Notes under the pieces: model-generated | What the model saw: only the letters and a program-made list of their open reading frames with translations | Told to the model about the DNA's origin: nothing | Databases searched by the model: none | Origin: Kiritimatiellia bacterium | GTDB lineage: Bacteria > Verrucomicrobiota > Kiritimatiellia > RFP12 > UBA1067 | Direction: 5' to 3' | Assembly (NCBI GenBank): GCA_024405335.1 | Contig: JAKSOX010000031.1 | Location: 1 to 14,713, forward strand | DNA: 14,713 bases | Shown: in pieces, positions 1 to 7,317 of the stretch | How the letters are laid out: each line of letters starts with the position of its first letter | Numbering within the stretch: position 1 is the first letter of the stretch | Made by a program: the position numbers and the translations under genes

Positions 1-176
1 AGGCGCGAGCCCTTGTACGGCAGGTGGTTCTCGCTGTGCGCGATGCAGCCGAAGCCGATCAGCGCGCGCGTGAGCTGGTTGGACGGCGCCGTGGCGCCGC
101 GCAGCACGCCCGACGGCACGATGGAGAACGCGCCCATCGCCGCCGCCGTCTTCAGGAACTCTCTTCTGTTCGTCAT
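1..176 (-). CDS. Gfo/Idh/MocA-family oxidoreductase, Tat-exported (N-terminal fragment)
   Basis: The first 58 codons of a gene that runs off the left edge. The N-terminus MTNRREFLKTAAAMGAF is a textbook twin-arginine signal (RREFLK followed by a hydrophobic stretch), so the protein should be folded with its cofactor in the cytoplasm and exported by Tat. After the signal comes the start of a Rossmann fold, ALIGFGCIAHSENHLPY, which matches the GxGxxxxxH-type dinucleotide motif that opens Gfo/Idh/MocA dehydrogenases. These usually oxidise or reduce a sugar or cyclitol using NAD(P). The start is fixed by AAGGAG five bases upstream (182-187). It begins 40 nt after the stop of the TIM-barrel isomerase gene and is probably the last visible member of the tpiA-led operon. 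The substrate cannot be told from this fragment. Confidence 0.8.
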   Translation of the reverse strand, partial: MTNRREFLKTAAAMGAFSIVPSGVLRGATAPSNQLTRALIGFGCIAHSENHLPYKGSR

Positions 177-216
177 CTTTTCTCCTTGCTCGAATCCGGT
201 TTCTTGTGCTTCAAAC

Positions 217-1158
217 TCACGCCAGCAGGCGCTTCGCCGCGAGCGCGATGTCCGCCACGCGGTTGTCGCCGCCTTCGCGTTCGATCGCGAACGCGCCCTT
301 GTAGCCGGCCGCGTCGAGCGCCGCGAGGAACGCCGGGGCGTTCACCTCGCCGTCGCCCCACGGCACTTCCGTGCCCCACTCGCCGGGCGTCTTCGTCTTC
401 ACGGCGTCCTTCACGTGCACGTGCTTGATCCACGGCGTGAGGATCTTCACCGCCTCGACGGGATCGCCCTTGGCGTAGAGGATCATGTTCGCGGGGTCGA
501 AGTTCACGCCCACGCCGGGCATCTTCTCGAGGAAGTCCGCGAGGTCGCGCGCCGACTCCTGGCCCGTCTCGAACGCCACGCCCACGCCCGCTTCGCCGCA
601 GACGTCGACGATGAATTTCACGCGCTCGGAATACTTCTTGTACGCCACGGGATCCGCGTGGTCCAGGAAGCCCGCGTGCAGCGTGATGAGCTTGCAGCCG
701 AGTTCGGCCGTGAGCTTCGCGCCCTTGCGGACGAGTTCCTTGTTGCCTTCCCATGCGTCGTCCGGCAGCACGCCGCCCGTCTTCTTGATCGTTTCGAGCG
801 TGGAGTAGTCCTCCTGCGGGAAGCCGATCATCGTGGCGGAAAGCTCCCATTCGCCGGAGGCGATGCGGGCCTTCACCTTGTCCAGCGCGTCCGCGCCCTC
901 GGCGCCGCCGTGGCGGTCCTCGCCGCCCTGCGCGCCCGCGAGGAACGGCTGAAGCGCGAGATGCACCCGCTTGAGGCCCATGGTTTTCATCTGCTCGGCC
1001 ACCTGGTCGAGCGGCAGCCGGAACGACCAGCTGCACACGCCGAGATTTCTCGCGCTCACGTATTTACCTCCGGTTGTTGCTTTTCCACACCCTCCGAAAA
1101 GGGCCGTTGCGGCGGCCGCCCCGGCCGCCCCCAAAAACGTTCTGCGTTGCATCTTCAT
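217..1158 (-). CDS. Sugar phosphate isomerase/epimerase-type TIM barrel (AP endonuclease 2 / xylose isomerase-like), exported
   Basis: A 313-residue protein, complete. Residues 5-24 form a Tat-type signal (QRRTFLG, an alanine-rich core, then FGGC). C24 could be a lipidation site, but F at -3 makes the lipobox non-canonical. The rest is a xylose isomerase-like TIM barrel. Candidate metal ligands sit at expected places: E197 (FETG), D221 (NFDPAN), H248 (HVHVKD) and E293 (AIERE); H161 (TLHAG) is also typical. Relatives isomerise or epimerise sugars, dehydrate inosose, or cleave 3-keto-glycosides. ATG at 1158 is preferred over M3 because AAGGAG (1166-1171) lies seven bases upstream. It starts 24 nt after the FAD oxidoreductase and is followed 40 nt later by a Gfo/Idh/MocA gene, a pairing seen in oxidise-then-cleave sugar pathways. 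Family assignment is firm; the reaction is not. Confidence 0.9.
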   Translation of the reverse strand: MKMQRRTFLGAAGAAAATALFGGCGKATTGGKYVSARNLGVCSWSFRLPLDQVAEQMKTMGLKRVHLALQPFLAGAQGGEDRHGGAEGADALDKVKARIASGEWELSATMIGFPQEDYSTLETIKKTGGVLPDDAWEGNKELVRKGAKLTAELGCKLITLHAGFLDHADPVAYKKYSERVKFIVDVCGEAGVGVAFETGQESARDLADFLEKMPGVGVNFDPANMILYAKGDPVEAVKILTPWIKHVHVKDAVKTKTPGEWGTEVPWGDGEVNAPAFLAALDAAGYKGAFAIEREGGDNRVADIALAAKRLLA

Positions 1159-1182
1159 GTTTTCGCTCCTTTGGACTGGAAA

Positions 1183-2583
1183 TCACCCCAGGTACGCGCC
1201 CTGTTCGAGCAGCAGCTTCTGCACGTCCTTCACGGACACGTCGCGCGGGCCGACGCCCTTCCGGCTCGCCACCGCGCTCGCCGCGCCCGCCGCCTGGCCC
1301 GTCACCAGACACGGCGCGATCAGCCGGAACAGGTCGATCATGTCGTCCGCGCAGCTCGCCGCGCGCCCGCACACCGTGAGGTGGTTCGCCGTCTTCGGCA
1401 GCAGGCAGCCGAGCGGCACGCGCGAACCCTTGGGCGACGCGCCGTCGGACCCCATCCAGGCGACGGTGTCGCCGTCGTCCTTCTCCAGATGCGCCGCGGC
1501 CCAGGCGCGGTCGATGGACTTCACGCCGTCGAGCGTGCGCGCGCCGCGGATGCCGATCTGCGTCGCCGTCCAGATCAGGTGCGCCTTCTCGCAGCCCTTC
1601 ACCTTGCGGAGGTCGGCCGCGCTCTTCCACGCCTCGGCGCGGTGGTGCATCATGATTTTGGAAACGCCCGCGACGTCGAAGCGGTTGTGCGCTTCGTTCG
1701 CCTTGCCGTCCGGCGAAACGCCGAACATGCCGTACCAGCGGTTGTCGCTGCACGGCTCGTTGCCGCCGAACCACAGCCCCGCCTTGCGCGCGTTGTCGAA
1801 CGCTTCCTTCGTGAACGAATCGAATCCGCCGATGCGGTAGGTGAAGCCGATGCCGTGCTTGTACTGCTGGTACTTCTCGCCCGCCTGGAACAGCACGTCG
1901 CCGTCGCCCGTGGCGTCCACCGTCTCCTGCGCGAGGATCGCGAGGCGCCCTTCCGTGGACTCCACCACCACGCCCTTCACGTCGGCGCCGTTGATCACCA
2001 CGTCCACGTCGTGGCAGCGGTAGAGGATTTCGCAGCCCGCCTCCACGAGCAGCTCCTCGAGCGCGATCTTCAGCGCTTCGGGGTCGGCCGTGGGCAGGTA
2101 CATCTGGTTGGGCCTGGCGCGGCCCGTCACCGCCATCGGGCCCATCGCCTCGAGCTTCTTGATCAGATCGTCCGTGAAGCCGCGCGTCGTCTGCGTGAAG
2201 CGGCCGTTCGACAGGTAGCCCGTGGCCAGCAGGATCAGCACGCCGCCGTTGGACCACAACCCGCCCAGCGATTCGTCGCGCTCCACCAGGATCGTCTTGC
2301 GGCCCGCCTTCGCGGCGGACATGGCGGCCGCCCAGCCGGCGATGCCGCCGCCCACCACCAGCACGTCGCAGGTGCGGTAGACCGGCACCTCGCGCGCGGG
2401 CTGGAGGATTTTGCCGCCCGCCGCCAAGGTGGCGGACGGCACGTCGGTCATCGTGGAGCCGATGGGCCGGCGGTGCTGGTTCCAGAACGTGTTCGCGTCC
2501 GCCTTGGCGGCGAACGGCGCGGTCGCGCCCGCGACCGCGGCCACGGCGCCTCCCTTGAGCCAATCCCGTCGTGTCATGCCCAT
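1183..2583 (-). CDS. FAD-dependent oxidoreductase (FAD_oxidored family), Tat-exported
   Basis: A 466-residue protein, complete. MTRRDWLKGGAVAAVAG at residues 3-19 is a twin-arginine signal. The ADP-binding motif VVGGGIAGWAAA (GGGIAG at 78-83) is followed by an acidic strand end (LVERDE), as in FAD Rossmann folds. DATGDGD at 223-229 and the C-terminal TGQAAGAASAVA with a closing LLLEQGAYLG are characteristic of the FAD_oxidored family, common in PVC bacteria and often misannotated as xanthan lyase-related. It probably oxidises a carbohydrate-derived substrate after export, but the substrate is unknown. ATG at 2583 is chosen over M3 because GGAG lies eight bases upstream; M3 would place it 14 away. 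It begins 36 nt after tpiA and ends 24 nt before the TIM-barrel isomerase, so co-transcription is likely. Confidence 0.88.
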   Translation of the reverse strand: MGMTRRDWLKGGAVAAVAGATAPFAAKADANTFWNQHRRPIGSTMTDVPSATLAAGGKILQPAREVPVYRTCDVLVVGGGIAGWAAAMSAAKAGRKTILVERDESLGGLWSNGGVLILLATGYLSNGRFTQTTRGFTDDLIKKLEAMGPMAVTGRARPNQMYLPTADPEALKIALEELLVEAGCEILYRCHDVDVVINGADVKGVVVESTEGRLAILAQETVDATGDGDVLFQAGEKYQQYKHGIGFTYRIGGFDSFTKEAFDNARKAGLWFGGNEPCSDNRWYGMFGVSPDGKANEAHNRFDVAGVSKIMMHHRAEAWKSAADLRKVKGCEKAHLIWTATQIGIRGARTLDGVKSIDRAWAAAHLEKDDGDTVAWMGSDGASPKGSRVPLGCLLPKTANHLTVCGRAASCADDMIDLFRLIAPCLVTGQAAGAASAVASRKGVGPRDVSVKDVQKLLLEQGAYLG

Positions 2584-2619
2584 GTCGTCTGCTCCGCGAT
2601 TCCCGGTTTCCGCGTCAAC

Positions 2620-3378
2620 TCACTTCGCGGCCGCGGCGATGATCGCCGCGAACGAATCGGCCTTGAGGGCCGCGCCGCCGATGAGGCCGCCGTCGATGTC
2701 CTTCTGCGCGAGGAGCTCGGCCGCGTTGCCCGGCTTCATGGAGCCGCCGTACTGGATGCGGACCGTTTCCGCCGCCTCGACGCCGATGAGTTCGCCCAGC
2801 GTCTTGCGGATGAGCGCGTGCACTTCCTGCGCCTGCTCCGGCGTCGCGGTGCGGCCGGTGCCGATCGCCCACACGGGCTCGTACGCGATCACGAGCTTGT
2901 CCGCGTCCGCGGCGGAGAGGCCCTTGAAGCCCTCCTTCATCTGGCGGACGATCACCTCCTCGACCTTGCCGGCGTCGCGCTCGGCGAGCGTCTCGCCCAC
3001 GCAGGTGATGGCGGTGAGGCCGGCGGCGATCACGGCGCGCGTGCGCTTGTTCACCGTTTCGTCCGTCTCGCCGAAATACTGACGGCGCTCGGAGTGGCCG
3101 ACGATCACGTACTTGACGCCCGCGTCCACGAGCATGCCCGTGGAGATTTCGCCCGTGTACGCGCCCGAAGCTTCCCAGTGGGCGTTTTCCGCGCCGGGCT
3201 GGACCGCGGTGCCCGCGCAGGCGGCGACGCACGCGGGGACGTCGATGGCGGGCGTGCAGCACACCACGTCGACGTTCGCGAAATCCTTCGTCGCTTCCGC
3301 GATGCCCTTCACGAGGGCGGCCGTCTCGGACGGCTTGACGTTCATTTTCCAGTTTCCGGCGATGATTTTCTTGCGCAT
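2620..3378 (-). CDS. tpiA: Triosephosphate isomerase
   Basis: A 252-residue protein of normal family length that interconverts dihydroxyacetone phosphate and glyceraldehyde 3-phosphate in glycolysis, in the cytoplasm. All key elements are present: AGNWKMN with N9 and catalytic K11, the electrophile H95 in VGHSERRQYF, catalytic E167 in AYEPVWAIGTG (the mobile loop follows), and the phosphate-binding YGGSMKPGNA and GGLIGGAAL segments. The reading frame stays open 14 codons further upstream, but the alignment with the family begins at MRKKIIAGNW and an AAGG/AGG purine-rich stretch precedes this ATG, so 3378 is the start. It is the first gene after a promoter-like region and is followed closely by three Tat-exported sugar-modifying proteins, an unusual setting for a core glycolytic gene. 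Confidence 0.97.
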   Translation of the reverse strand: MRKKIIAGNWKMNVKPSETAALVKGIAEATKDFANVDVVCCTPAIDVPACVAACAGTAVQPGAENAHWEASGAYTGEISTGMLVDAGVKYVIVGHSERRQYFGETDETVNKRTRAVIAAGLTAITCVGETLAERDAGKVEEVIVRQMKEGFKGLSAADADKLVIAYEPVWAIGTGRTATPEQAQEVHALIRKTLGELIGVEAAETVRIQYGGSMKPGNAAELLAQKDIDGGLIGGAALKADSFAAIIAAAAK

Positions 3379-3488
3379 TTTCTCTACCTTTTCCTTGCGT
3401 GGAGCGCATTGCGTCCACAATCAACCTGAAATTGCCGCGAGTATACCACAAATCGGCGAAAAACGCCAGCGAAAAGAAGGTCGGTGCA
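3379..3488. other. Intergenic region between the GH-like gene and tpiA
   Basis: About 110 bp, the longest gene-free stretch. It holds the promoter described at 3440-3469, a short GGCG/CGCC inverted repeat and the tpiA leader. No small ORF or convincing terminator for the upstream gene is visible. Confidence 0.6.
3440..3469 (-). promoter_or_regulatory. Probable sigma70-type promoter of the tpiA operon
   Basis: On the minus strand a TATACT box (3440-3445) lies 18 bases downstream of CTGGCG (3464-3469), which matches TTGACA at three of six positions. The -10 is good and the -35 weak. The expected transcription start is near 3432, giving a leader of about 55 nt before the tpiA ATG. The region is noticeably more AT-rich than the coding DNA. 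A short inverted repeat, GGCG-AAAAA-CGCC (3455-3467), overlaps the spacer and -35. It is too short for a convincing terminator but could be an operator. Confidence 0.5.
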
Positions 3489-4790
3489 TTAGGGGTGCGA
3501 ACATTCCGCCAGCGCGAACGCATGCGGGGCGAGTTTTATTTTTCCGCCGGAAACCGTCGCCGCCGCGTCGTCCGGCAACGACAACAGCTTGCGCTGCGTC
3601 GACGGATTCCAGTCGTCGAGCGTGCGCTCTTCGCCCGTGGTGTTCTGCCAGGCGACGTACCGTCTGCCGTCAACGTCGAACGCATGGCGCGACACGCCCG
3701 TGCCGGTTCCGTCCCGGCTCACGACCCAGTTCCAGCCGACGCGCTTGGCGCCGTTCAACAGTCCGGCCAGCTCGAAAAGCCCGTCCGCCTCCTTTTCGAA
3801 CGCCGCCGCGCAGGCGTGGCCGCGGTCCGCCTTCTCGCCGAACGGCGTCACCCCGGGATCGTCCGCGATGAGGTAGTCGTAGCAGTGCACGAACGATTCG
3901 CGGGCGCCGCCGAGGATCGTGTAACGCGCCTGCTCCACGAACTTCTCGGGCGCGGAATCGAGGCCGTCGTACCACCCGCCGCCGCAGCGTCCGCCGGAAA
4001 GATCGTCCAGCATTCCCACGAGATTGCACCCCTGCACGGGATCCGGGTTCGCGTCGCGCGTTTCCGTGCCCGCCCAGCAGGAACCGAAAAGCCGCGGCTC
4101 CTCCACGGGCGAATACCCCTGGCGGAACCAGTTCTGATACCAGCACGGAAACTTCACGATCACGTCGATTTTCGGATTCGCCGCCCGCGACGGTTCCACG
4201 ATGCAGCGTCTCGCCACGTCCATCATCAGGTGGCGCTTGAACGCGCCCCAGTCGGCCATGCCGAGCTTCCGCTTGAGCGCGGCGCAGCGCGCGCATTTGT
4301 CGCCGCAGCCGGAAAACAGGAAATCGTCGACGATCACCTGGTCGAACAGCTCCGCCGCGCGCACGCATTCCGCGCGCAGTCGGTTCTGCGCCGCGGAATC
4401 GCTCCAGCACGTCACCATCGGCGGTTTGCCGCCGGCGGGCGCGTCGTTGAGCATCGTGGGCGTCACCATGCCGCTGACGGCGAAGCCCGCCGCGCGGAAC
4501 GCGTCGCGCTCCCGGGCGAGCAGATCGGACGGCACGCGCTCGCCGTGGCGGTAGCTTTCGAGCCACACCTTGGTGAAATGGTTTTTGCGGAGCCAGGCGA
4601 ACGTCTTCTCCCGCGCCTGCTCCGAGGCGATCGGCCCGTTCAAGCTCGTCACCTTGAAGCTCATCGAAAACACGTGCGGTTTCGCCGCCGCCGCGAACGC
4701 CGCGAACGCCGCGGCCGACAAAGAAAGAATCGTCTTCCGGCTCATGCCGGAAACCGAACTGGAAACGACGTGGAACTTCGAATCGACCAT
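3489..4790 (-). CDS. Exported TIM-barrel, glycoside hydrolase-like protein of unassigned family
   Basis: A 433-residue protein. A signal peptide is clear: a basic patch (SRKT) at residues 17-20, then an alanine-rich hydrophobic core to about 36. No family name can be given with certainty, but the layout resembles glycoside-hydrolase-like TIM barrels. VIVDDFLF (DD at 155-156) sits at a strand end and is followed by a C-x3-C-x2-C cluster at 162, 166 and 169. VKFPCWYQNW (212-221), GTETRD (241-246) and GGWYDGLDS (271-279) look like further active-site strand ends. D155/D156 and E243 are candidate catalytic acids. The C-terminal 80 residues (YVAWQNTTGEERTL onward) look like a small beta domain. 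The start at 4790 is supported by GGAGGT five bases upstream, although an internal ATG at 4745 would give a more ordinary signal peptide. It follows the thioesterase gene by 32 nt. Function in polysaccharide breakdown is inference. Confidence 0.72.
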   Translation of the reverse strand: MVDSKFHVVSSSVSGMSRKTILSLSAAAFAAFAAAAKPHVFSMSFKVTSLNGPIASEQAREKTFAWLRKNHFTKVWLESYRHGERVPSDLLARERDAFRAAGFAVSGMVTPTMLNDAPAGGKPPMVTCWSDSAAQNRLRAECVRAAELFDQVIVDDFLFSGCGDKCARCAALKRKLGMADWGAFKRHLMMDVARRCIVEPSRAANPKIDVIVKFPCWYQNWFRQGYSPVEEPRLFGSCWAGTETRDANPDPVQGCNLVGMLDDLSGGRCGGGWYDGLDSAPEKFVEQARYTILGGARESFVHCYDYLIADDPGVTPFGEKADRGHACAAAFEKEADGLFELAGLLNGAKRVGWNWVVSRDGTGTGVSRHAFDVDGRRYVAWQNTTGEERTLDDWNPSTQRKLLSLPDDAAATVSGGKIKLAPHAFALAECSHP

Positions 4791-4795
4791 GAAAC

Positions 4796-4801
4796 ACCTC
4801 C
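4796..4801 (-). promoter_or_regulatory. Ribosome binding site deciding the 4790 start
   Basis: GGAGGT lies five bases before the ATG at 4790. The in-frame ATG at 4745 has no purine-rich sequence in front of it, so the longer N-terminus (15 extra residues ahead of the signal peptide) is favoured. Confidence 0.7.
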
Positions 4802-4822
4802 GTTGGATTGAACGACGCGGCG

Positions 4823-5221
4823 TCAGGAGAAAAGCTCGACGAATCGCTCGGGCGGCGGCACGGGACGGAACGTTTCCGTGGAAACGAAGCAATGCCGAGT
4901 GAACCCCTTCGCCAGGATTTCGGGCTCGCCCTTGCGGCGGACCTCGCAGGCGATTTCCAGCCGGACGCCCTTCGGCGGTTCCGCCCACGCCGTGATTTCC
5001 AGCAGGTCGTCGTATTTCGCGGGCCGCTTGTAGTCCACTTCCGCGTGGATCACGGGCAGCATGAACCCTTCCGCCTCGCATTCTCGGTAGGTGTAGCCGC
5101 ACGCGCGCATCAGTTCGTTGCGCGCGCGCTCGAAAAGCGTCAGGTAGTTGCCGTAGTACACGACTCCCATCTGGTCCGTGTCCGCGTAGGGCACGCGGTA
5201 TTCGATCGTAGTTTTGTTCAT
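4823..5221 (-). CDS. Acyl-CoA thioesterase, YbgC / 4-hydroxybenzoyl-CoA thioesterase type (hotdog fold)
   Basis: A 132-residue protein, the usual size for a single hotdog domain. The N-terminal motif VPYADTDQMGVVYYGNYL matches the YbgC/4HBT signature, with D16 in the position of the catalytic aspartate, followed by the FERARNELMR helix. Such enzymes hydrolyse short-chain or aromatic acyl-CoA; YbgC proteins are often linked to the cell envelope (Tol-Pal) or phospholipid metabolism, but no tol genes are visible here. The start codon overlaps the uvrC stop codon (ATGA, 5218-5221), and GGAG lies eight bases upstream inside uvrC, so translation is probably coupled. The substrate cannot be deduced. 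Family assignment is firm. Confidence 0.92.
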   Translation of the reverse strand: MNKTTIEYRVPYADTDQMGVVYYGNYLTLFERARNELMRACGYTYRECEAEGFMLPVIHAEVDYKRPAKYDDLLEITAWAEPPKGVRLEIACEVRRKGEPEILAKGFTRHCFVSTETFRPVPPPERFVELFS

Positions 5222-6726
5222 GGCGCGATCTCCGTTTCCTCTTCAAGCGGTTTCCTCGCCTCCGCCGCGCGGCGGCGCGAACAGACGGCGAGCACCGCCT
5301 CCGCGATCTCCGTTCCCACGCCCGCCGCCGCCGCGATTTCCGCGACCGTCGCCCGGGCGATGCCGTACGTCGACTTGAACGCGCGCAGAAGCGCCGCCTT
5401 CTTCGCCGGCCCGATGCCCGGCACCTCGTCCAGCGCCGACTCCCGGATGGCGCGCTCGCGCAGGTTGCGGTGGTAGGTGATCGCGAAGCGGTGCGCCTCG
5501 TCGCGCAGGCGCGTCGCCACGAAAAGCCCCTGGCTGTCGCGCGGCAGCGCGATCTCGCCGCGTTCGTCGTCCGTGACGATGATCTCCATCTTCTCCGCCA
5601 GCCCCACCACGGGCACGTCGGCCACGCCGATCTCGCGGAACGCCGCCCGCGCCGCGCGAAGCTGCGTGACGCCGCCGTCGCACACGAAAAGATCCGCCTT
5701 CGGGCTCTTCGCCGCCAGCGTCGATCCGGGACCGTACCGGCGGCGGACCACTTCCGCCATGGAGCGCGGATCGTCCGCCCCTTCCACGGTTTCGATTTTG
5801 AAATGGCGGTAGCAGCGGCGGTCCGGCAGACCGTCCACGGCCACCACCAGCGACGCCACCGAGTGCGTGCCGAACAGGTTCGAGATGTCCGCGCACTCGA
5901 TCACGCGCGGCGGCGCCGCGAGGCGCAACGCCGCCGCGAGCTCCTCGAGTCCGCGCATCGCGTCCGCGCGCGTCTCCTCTGGACGCCTGCGCACGAAGTG
6001 CTGCTTCGTCATCTCCTTGAGCGCGAGGCACACGTCGCGCAGCTTGGCGGCTTTCTCGAAATCGTTCTTCGCGGCGGCGGCCCGCATCTGCGCCTGCACG
6101 TCCGCGATCACCTGGGGACGCTCCCCGCGCAGAAACGCGCACGCTTCGTCGAAACGCGCCTTGTATTCTTCGGACGAAACGCGCCCGAGACACGGCGCGG
6201 AGCAGAAGCGGATCGTGTCCGCCAGACAGTGCACGTGCGCCTCCTCGTCCGGCGAAAGGCACGTGCAGCCGCGCAGGCCGTAGCGCTTCTCGACGAAATC
6301 CTTCGCCGTGCGCACCACGGTCGCCGAAGGAAACGGGCCGAAATAGCGCGCGCCGTCGTCCCGCACGATGCGGCAGGTGGCGAAAAACGGGAAGTCCTGC
6401 GACGGATCGGCCCGAAGCGCGAGGTAGCGTTTGTCGTCCCGCATCAGGATGTTGAAGTGCGGCTTGTACTTCTTGATGAGGTTCGCCTCGGTGAGCAGCG
6501 CCTCGGCCTCGTTCTTCACCGTCATGAACTCGAGGTCCGCCACGGTGTGGACCATCGACCGCACCTTCGGCGCCAAGTCGGCGTTCGGACGGAAATACCC
6601 CAGCACGCGGCGGCGCAGGTTCTTCGCCTTGCCCACGTAGATGATGGCGCCCGCGCGGTCGCGCATCATGTAGCAGCCGGGCTTGTTCGGCACGGTCTTG
6701 AGGCGCTCTCGCAGGACGTCGTTCAC
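5218..6726 (-). CDS. uvrC: Excinuclease ABC subunit C (UvrC), compact form
   Basis: A 502-residue UvrC, which makes the 3' and 5' incisions in nucleotide excision repair with UvrA and UvrB. Order of parts: GIY-YIG nuclease (GCYMM at 17-21, IIYVGKAKNLRRR at 28-40, E80); a cysteine cluster C154, C167, C175 and C179, positioned like the Fe-S ligands of E. coli UvrC; a UVR helical hairpin binding UvrB (about 206-241); the RNase H-like nuclease with D280 (ECADIS), the ADD motif (317-319), CDGG (349-352) and H412 (EAHRFAITYHR); and tandem helix-hairpin-helix (about 428-480). Typical UvrCs are about 560-610 residues. Here only about 40 residues separate UVR and RNase H domains, where E. coli has about 160. 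The start is GTG at 6726; it aligns with the family N-terminus but has only a weak ribosome binding site. The gene starts 19 nt after the LUD gene. Confidence 0.95.
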   Translation of the reverse strand: MNDVLRERLKTVPNKPGCYMMRDRAGAIIYVGKAKNLRRRVLGYFRPNADLAPKVRSMVHTVADLEFMTVKNEAEALLTEANLIKKYKPHFNILMRDDKRYLALRADPSQDFPFFATCRIVRDDGARYFGPFPSATVVRTAKDFVEKRYGLRGCTCLSPDEEAHVHCLADTIRFCSAPCLGRVSSEEYKARFDEACAFLRGERPQVIADVQAQMRAAAAKNDFEKAAKLRDVCLALKEMTKQHFVRRRPEETRADAMRGLEELAAALRLAAPPRVIECADISNLFGTHSVASLVVAVDGLPDRRCYRHFKIETVEGADDPRSMAEVVRRRYGPGSTLAAKSPKADLFVCDGGVTQLRAARAAFREIGVADVPVVGLAEKMEIIVTDDERGEIALPRDSQGLFVATRLRDEAHRFAITYHRNLRERAIRESALDEVPGIGPAKKAALLRAFKSTYGIARATVAEIAAAAGVGTEIAEAVLAVCSRRRAAEARKPLEEETEIAP

Positions 6727-6745
6727 CGTTTCGCCGCCGGGAAGA

Positions 6746-7312
6746 TCAGTAGCCGAGATCGGCGTCCACCACGAGCACCGTGGTTGGCGTGGCCGTGGGA
6801 CGGCGCTCCATCACCACCAGCACCTTGCAGATGCGGTCCGGCGAGTCGCAGTCGGCGCAGACGCCCGTGGCGGCGCACGGCGTGTTCTTGCCCAGGCGGC
6901 GGCAGTTCGGCGGACACGCCGAGCGCTTGACGCGCGCGACGGCGTCGTCCAGCCCGCCGGCGACGATCTTGTTGCGTCCCACCACGTAGATCACGCGGCC
7001 GGGACCGGAAATCGACGCCGCCACGCGGTTTCCGCGGCCGTCGACGTTCACGATGCGTCCGTCCGCCGTGACCGCGTTCGCGCTGAGCAGGAACAGGTCG
7101 CAGTTCGCGTTGCGGACGATTTCGCGGCCCGCCAGCGCGCCCGTGACGCCGATTTGCTTCATCGTTTCGCTGCCGCCCATGCCCACGACGGACGCCTCCG
7201 CCGCCGCCTGCATCACGATCGCCTTCGCTTCGTCGCCCGAAGCGCAGTACTGCGCGTCGAAGCCGCGCTTCTTCAGCGCCGCCACCGTCTTTTCGAGTTC
7301 TTCTTTCGCCAT
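6746..7312 (-). CDS. LUD-domain (lactate utilisation / DUF162-DUF1121-like) protein
   Basis: A 188-residue protein with the LUD fold: VVGMGGSETMKQIG (43-55) and SGPGRVIYVVGRNKIVAGG (102-120) are typical of the nucleotide- or sugar-phosphate-binding-like core shared with LutC/YkgG. The C-terminal third carries a cysteine-rich block (C133, C137, C146, C152, C155, C162: CPPNC, TPC, GVCADC, RIC) characteristic of the DUF1121 branch and possibly binding metal or an Fe-S cluster. LutC acts with LutA and LutB in L-lactate oxidation, but neither partner is nearby, so the lactate label is only by family. GGAGG five bases before the ATG (7318-7322) and a TATAAT box just upstream make this the likely first gene of an operon continuing into uvrC 19 nt later. 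Confidence 0.85.
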   Translation of the reverse strand: MAKEELEKTVAALKKRGFDAQYCASGDEAKAIVMQAAAEASVVGMGGSETMKQIGVTGALAGREIVRNANCDLFLLSANAVTADGRIVNVDGRGNRVAASISGPGRVIYVVGRNKIVAGGLDDAVARVKRSACPPNCRRLGKNTPCAATGVCADCDSPDRICKVLVVMERRPTATPTTVLVVDADLGY

Positions 7313-7317
7313 GTCGT

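Noticed and set aside
1087..1098. A lipoprotein signal in the TIM-barrel isomerase-like protein
   Set aside because: FGGC has Phe where Leu/Val/Ile is expected, and the twin-arginine signal alone explains export; left as a possibility only.
3379..3420. Fourteen extra codons at the tpiA N-terminus
   Set aside because: The family N-terminus begins at MRKKIIAGNWKMN and the extension covers leader sequence downstream of the promoter.
13..3429. A 1138-codon open frame on the plus strand covering four genes
   Set aside because: It is antisense to four well-supported genes, including tpiA with intact catalytic motifs. Its translation is Arg/His/Ala-rich without any domain, as expected for the complement of GC-biased codons.
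3455..3467. Inverted repeat as an intrinsic terminator for the GH-like gene
   Set aside because: Only a 4-bp stem with a five-base loop and no U-tract directly after it; it fits better as part of the promoter region.
3489..5246. A longer version (585 residues) of the GH-like protein starting at 5246
   Set aside because: The extra N-terminal part overlaps the thioesterase gene in another frame and is low-complexity Arg-rich; the ribosome binding site and signal peptide place the start at 4790.
5218..6726. uvrC as a pseudogene because of its short length
   Set aside because: The frame is intact and every catalytic, cysteine and HhH motif is present; the loss is confined to one inter-domain segment.
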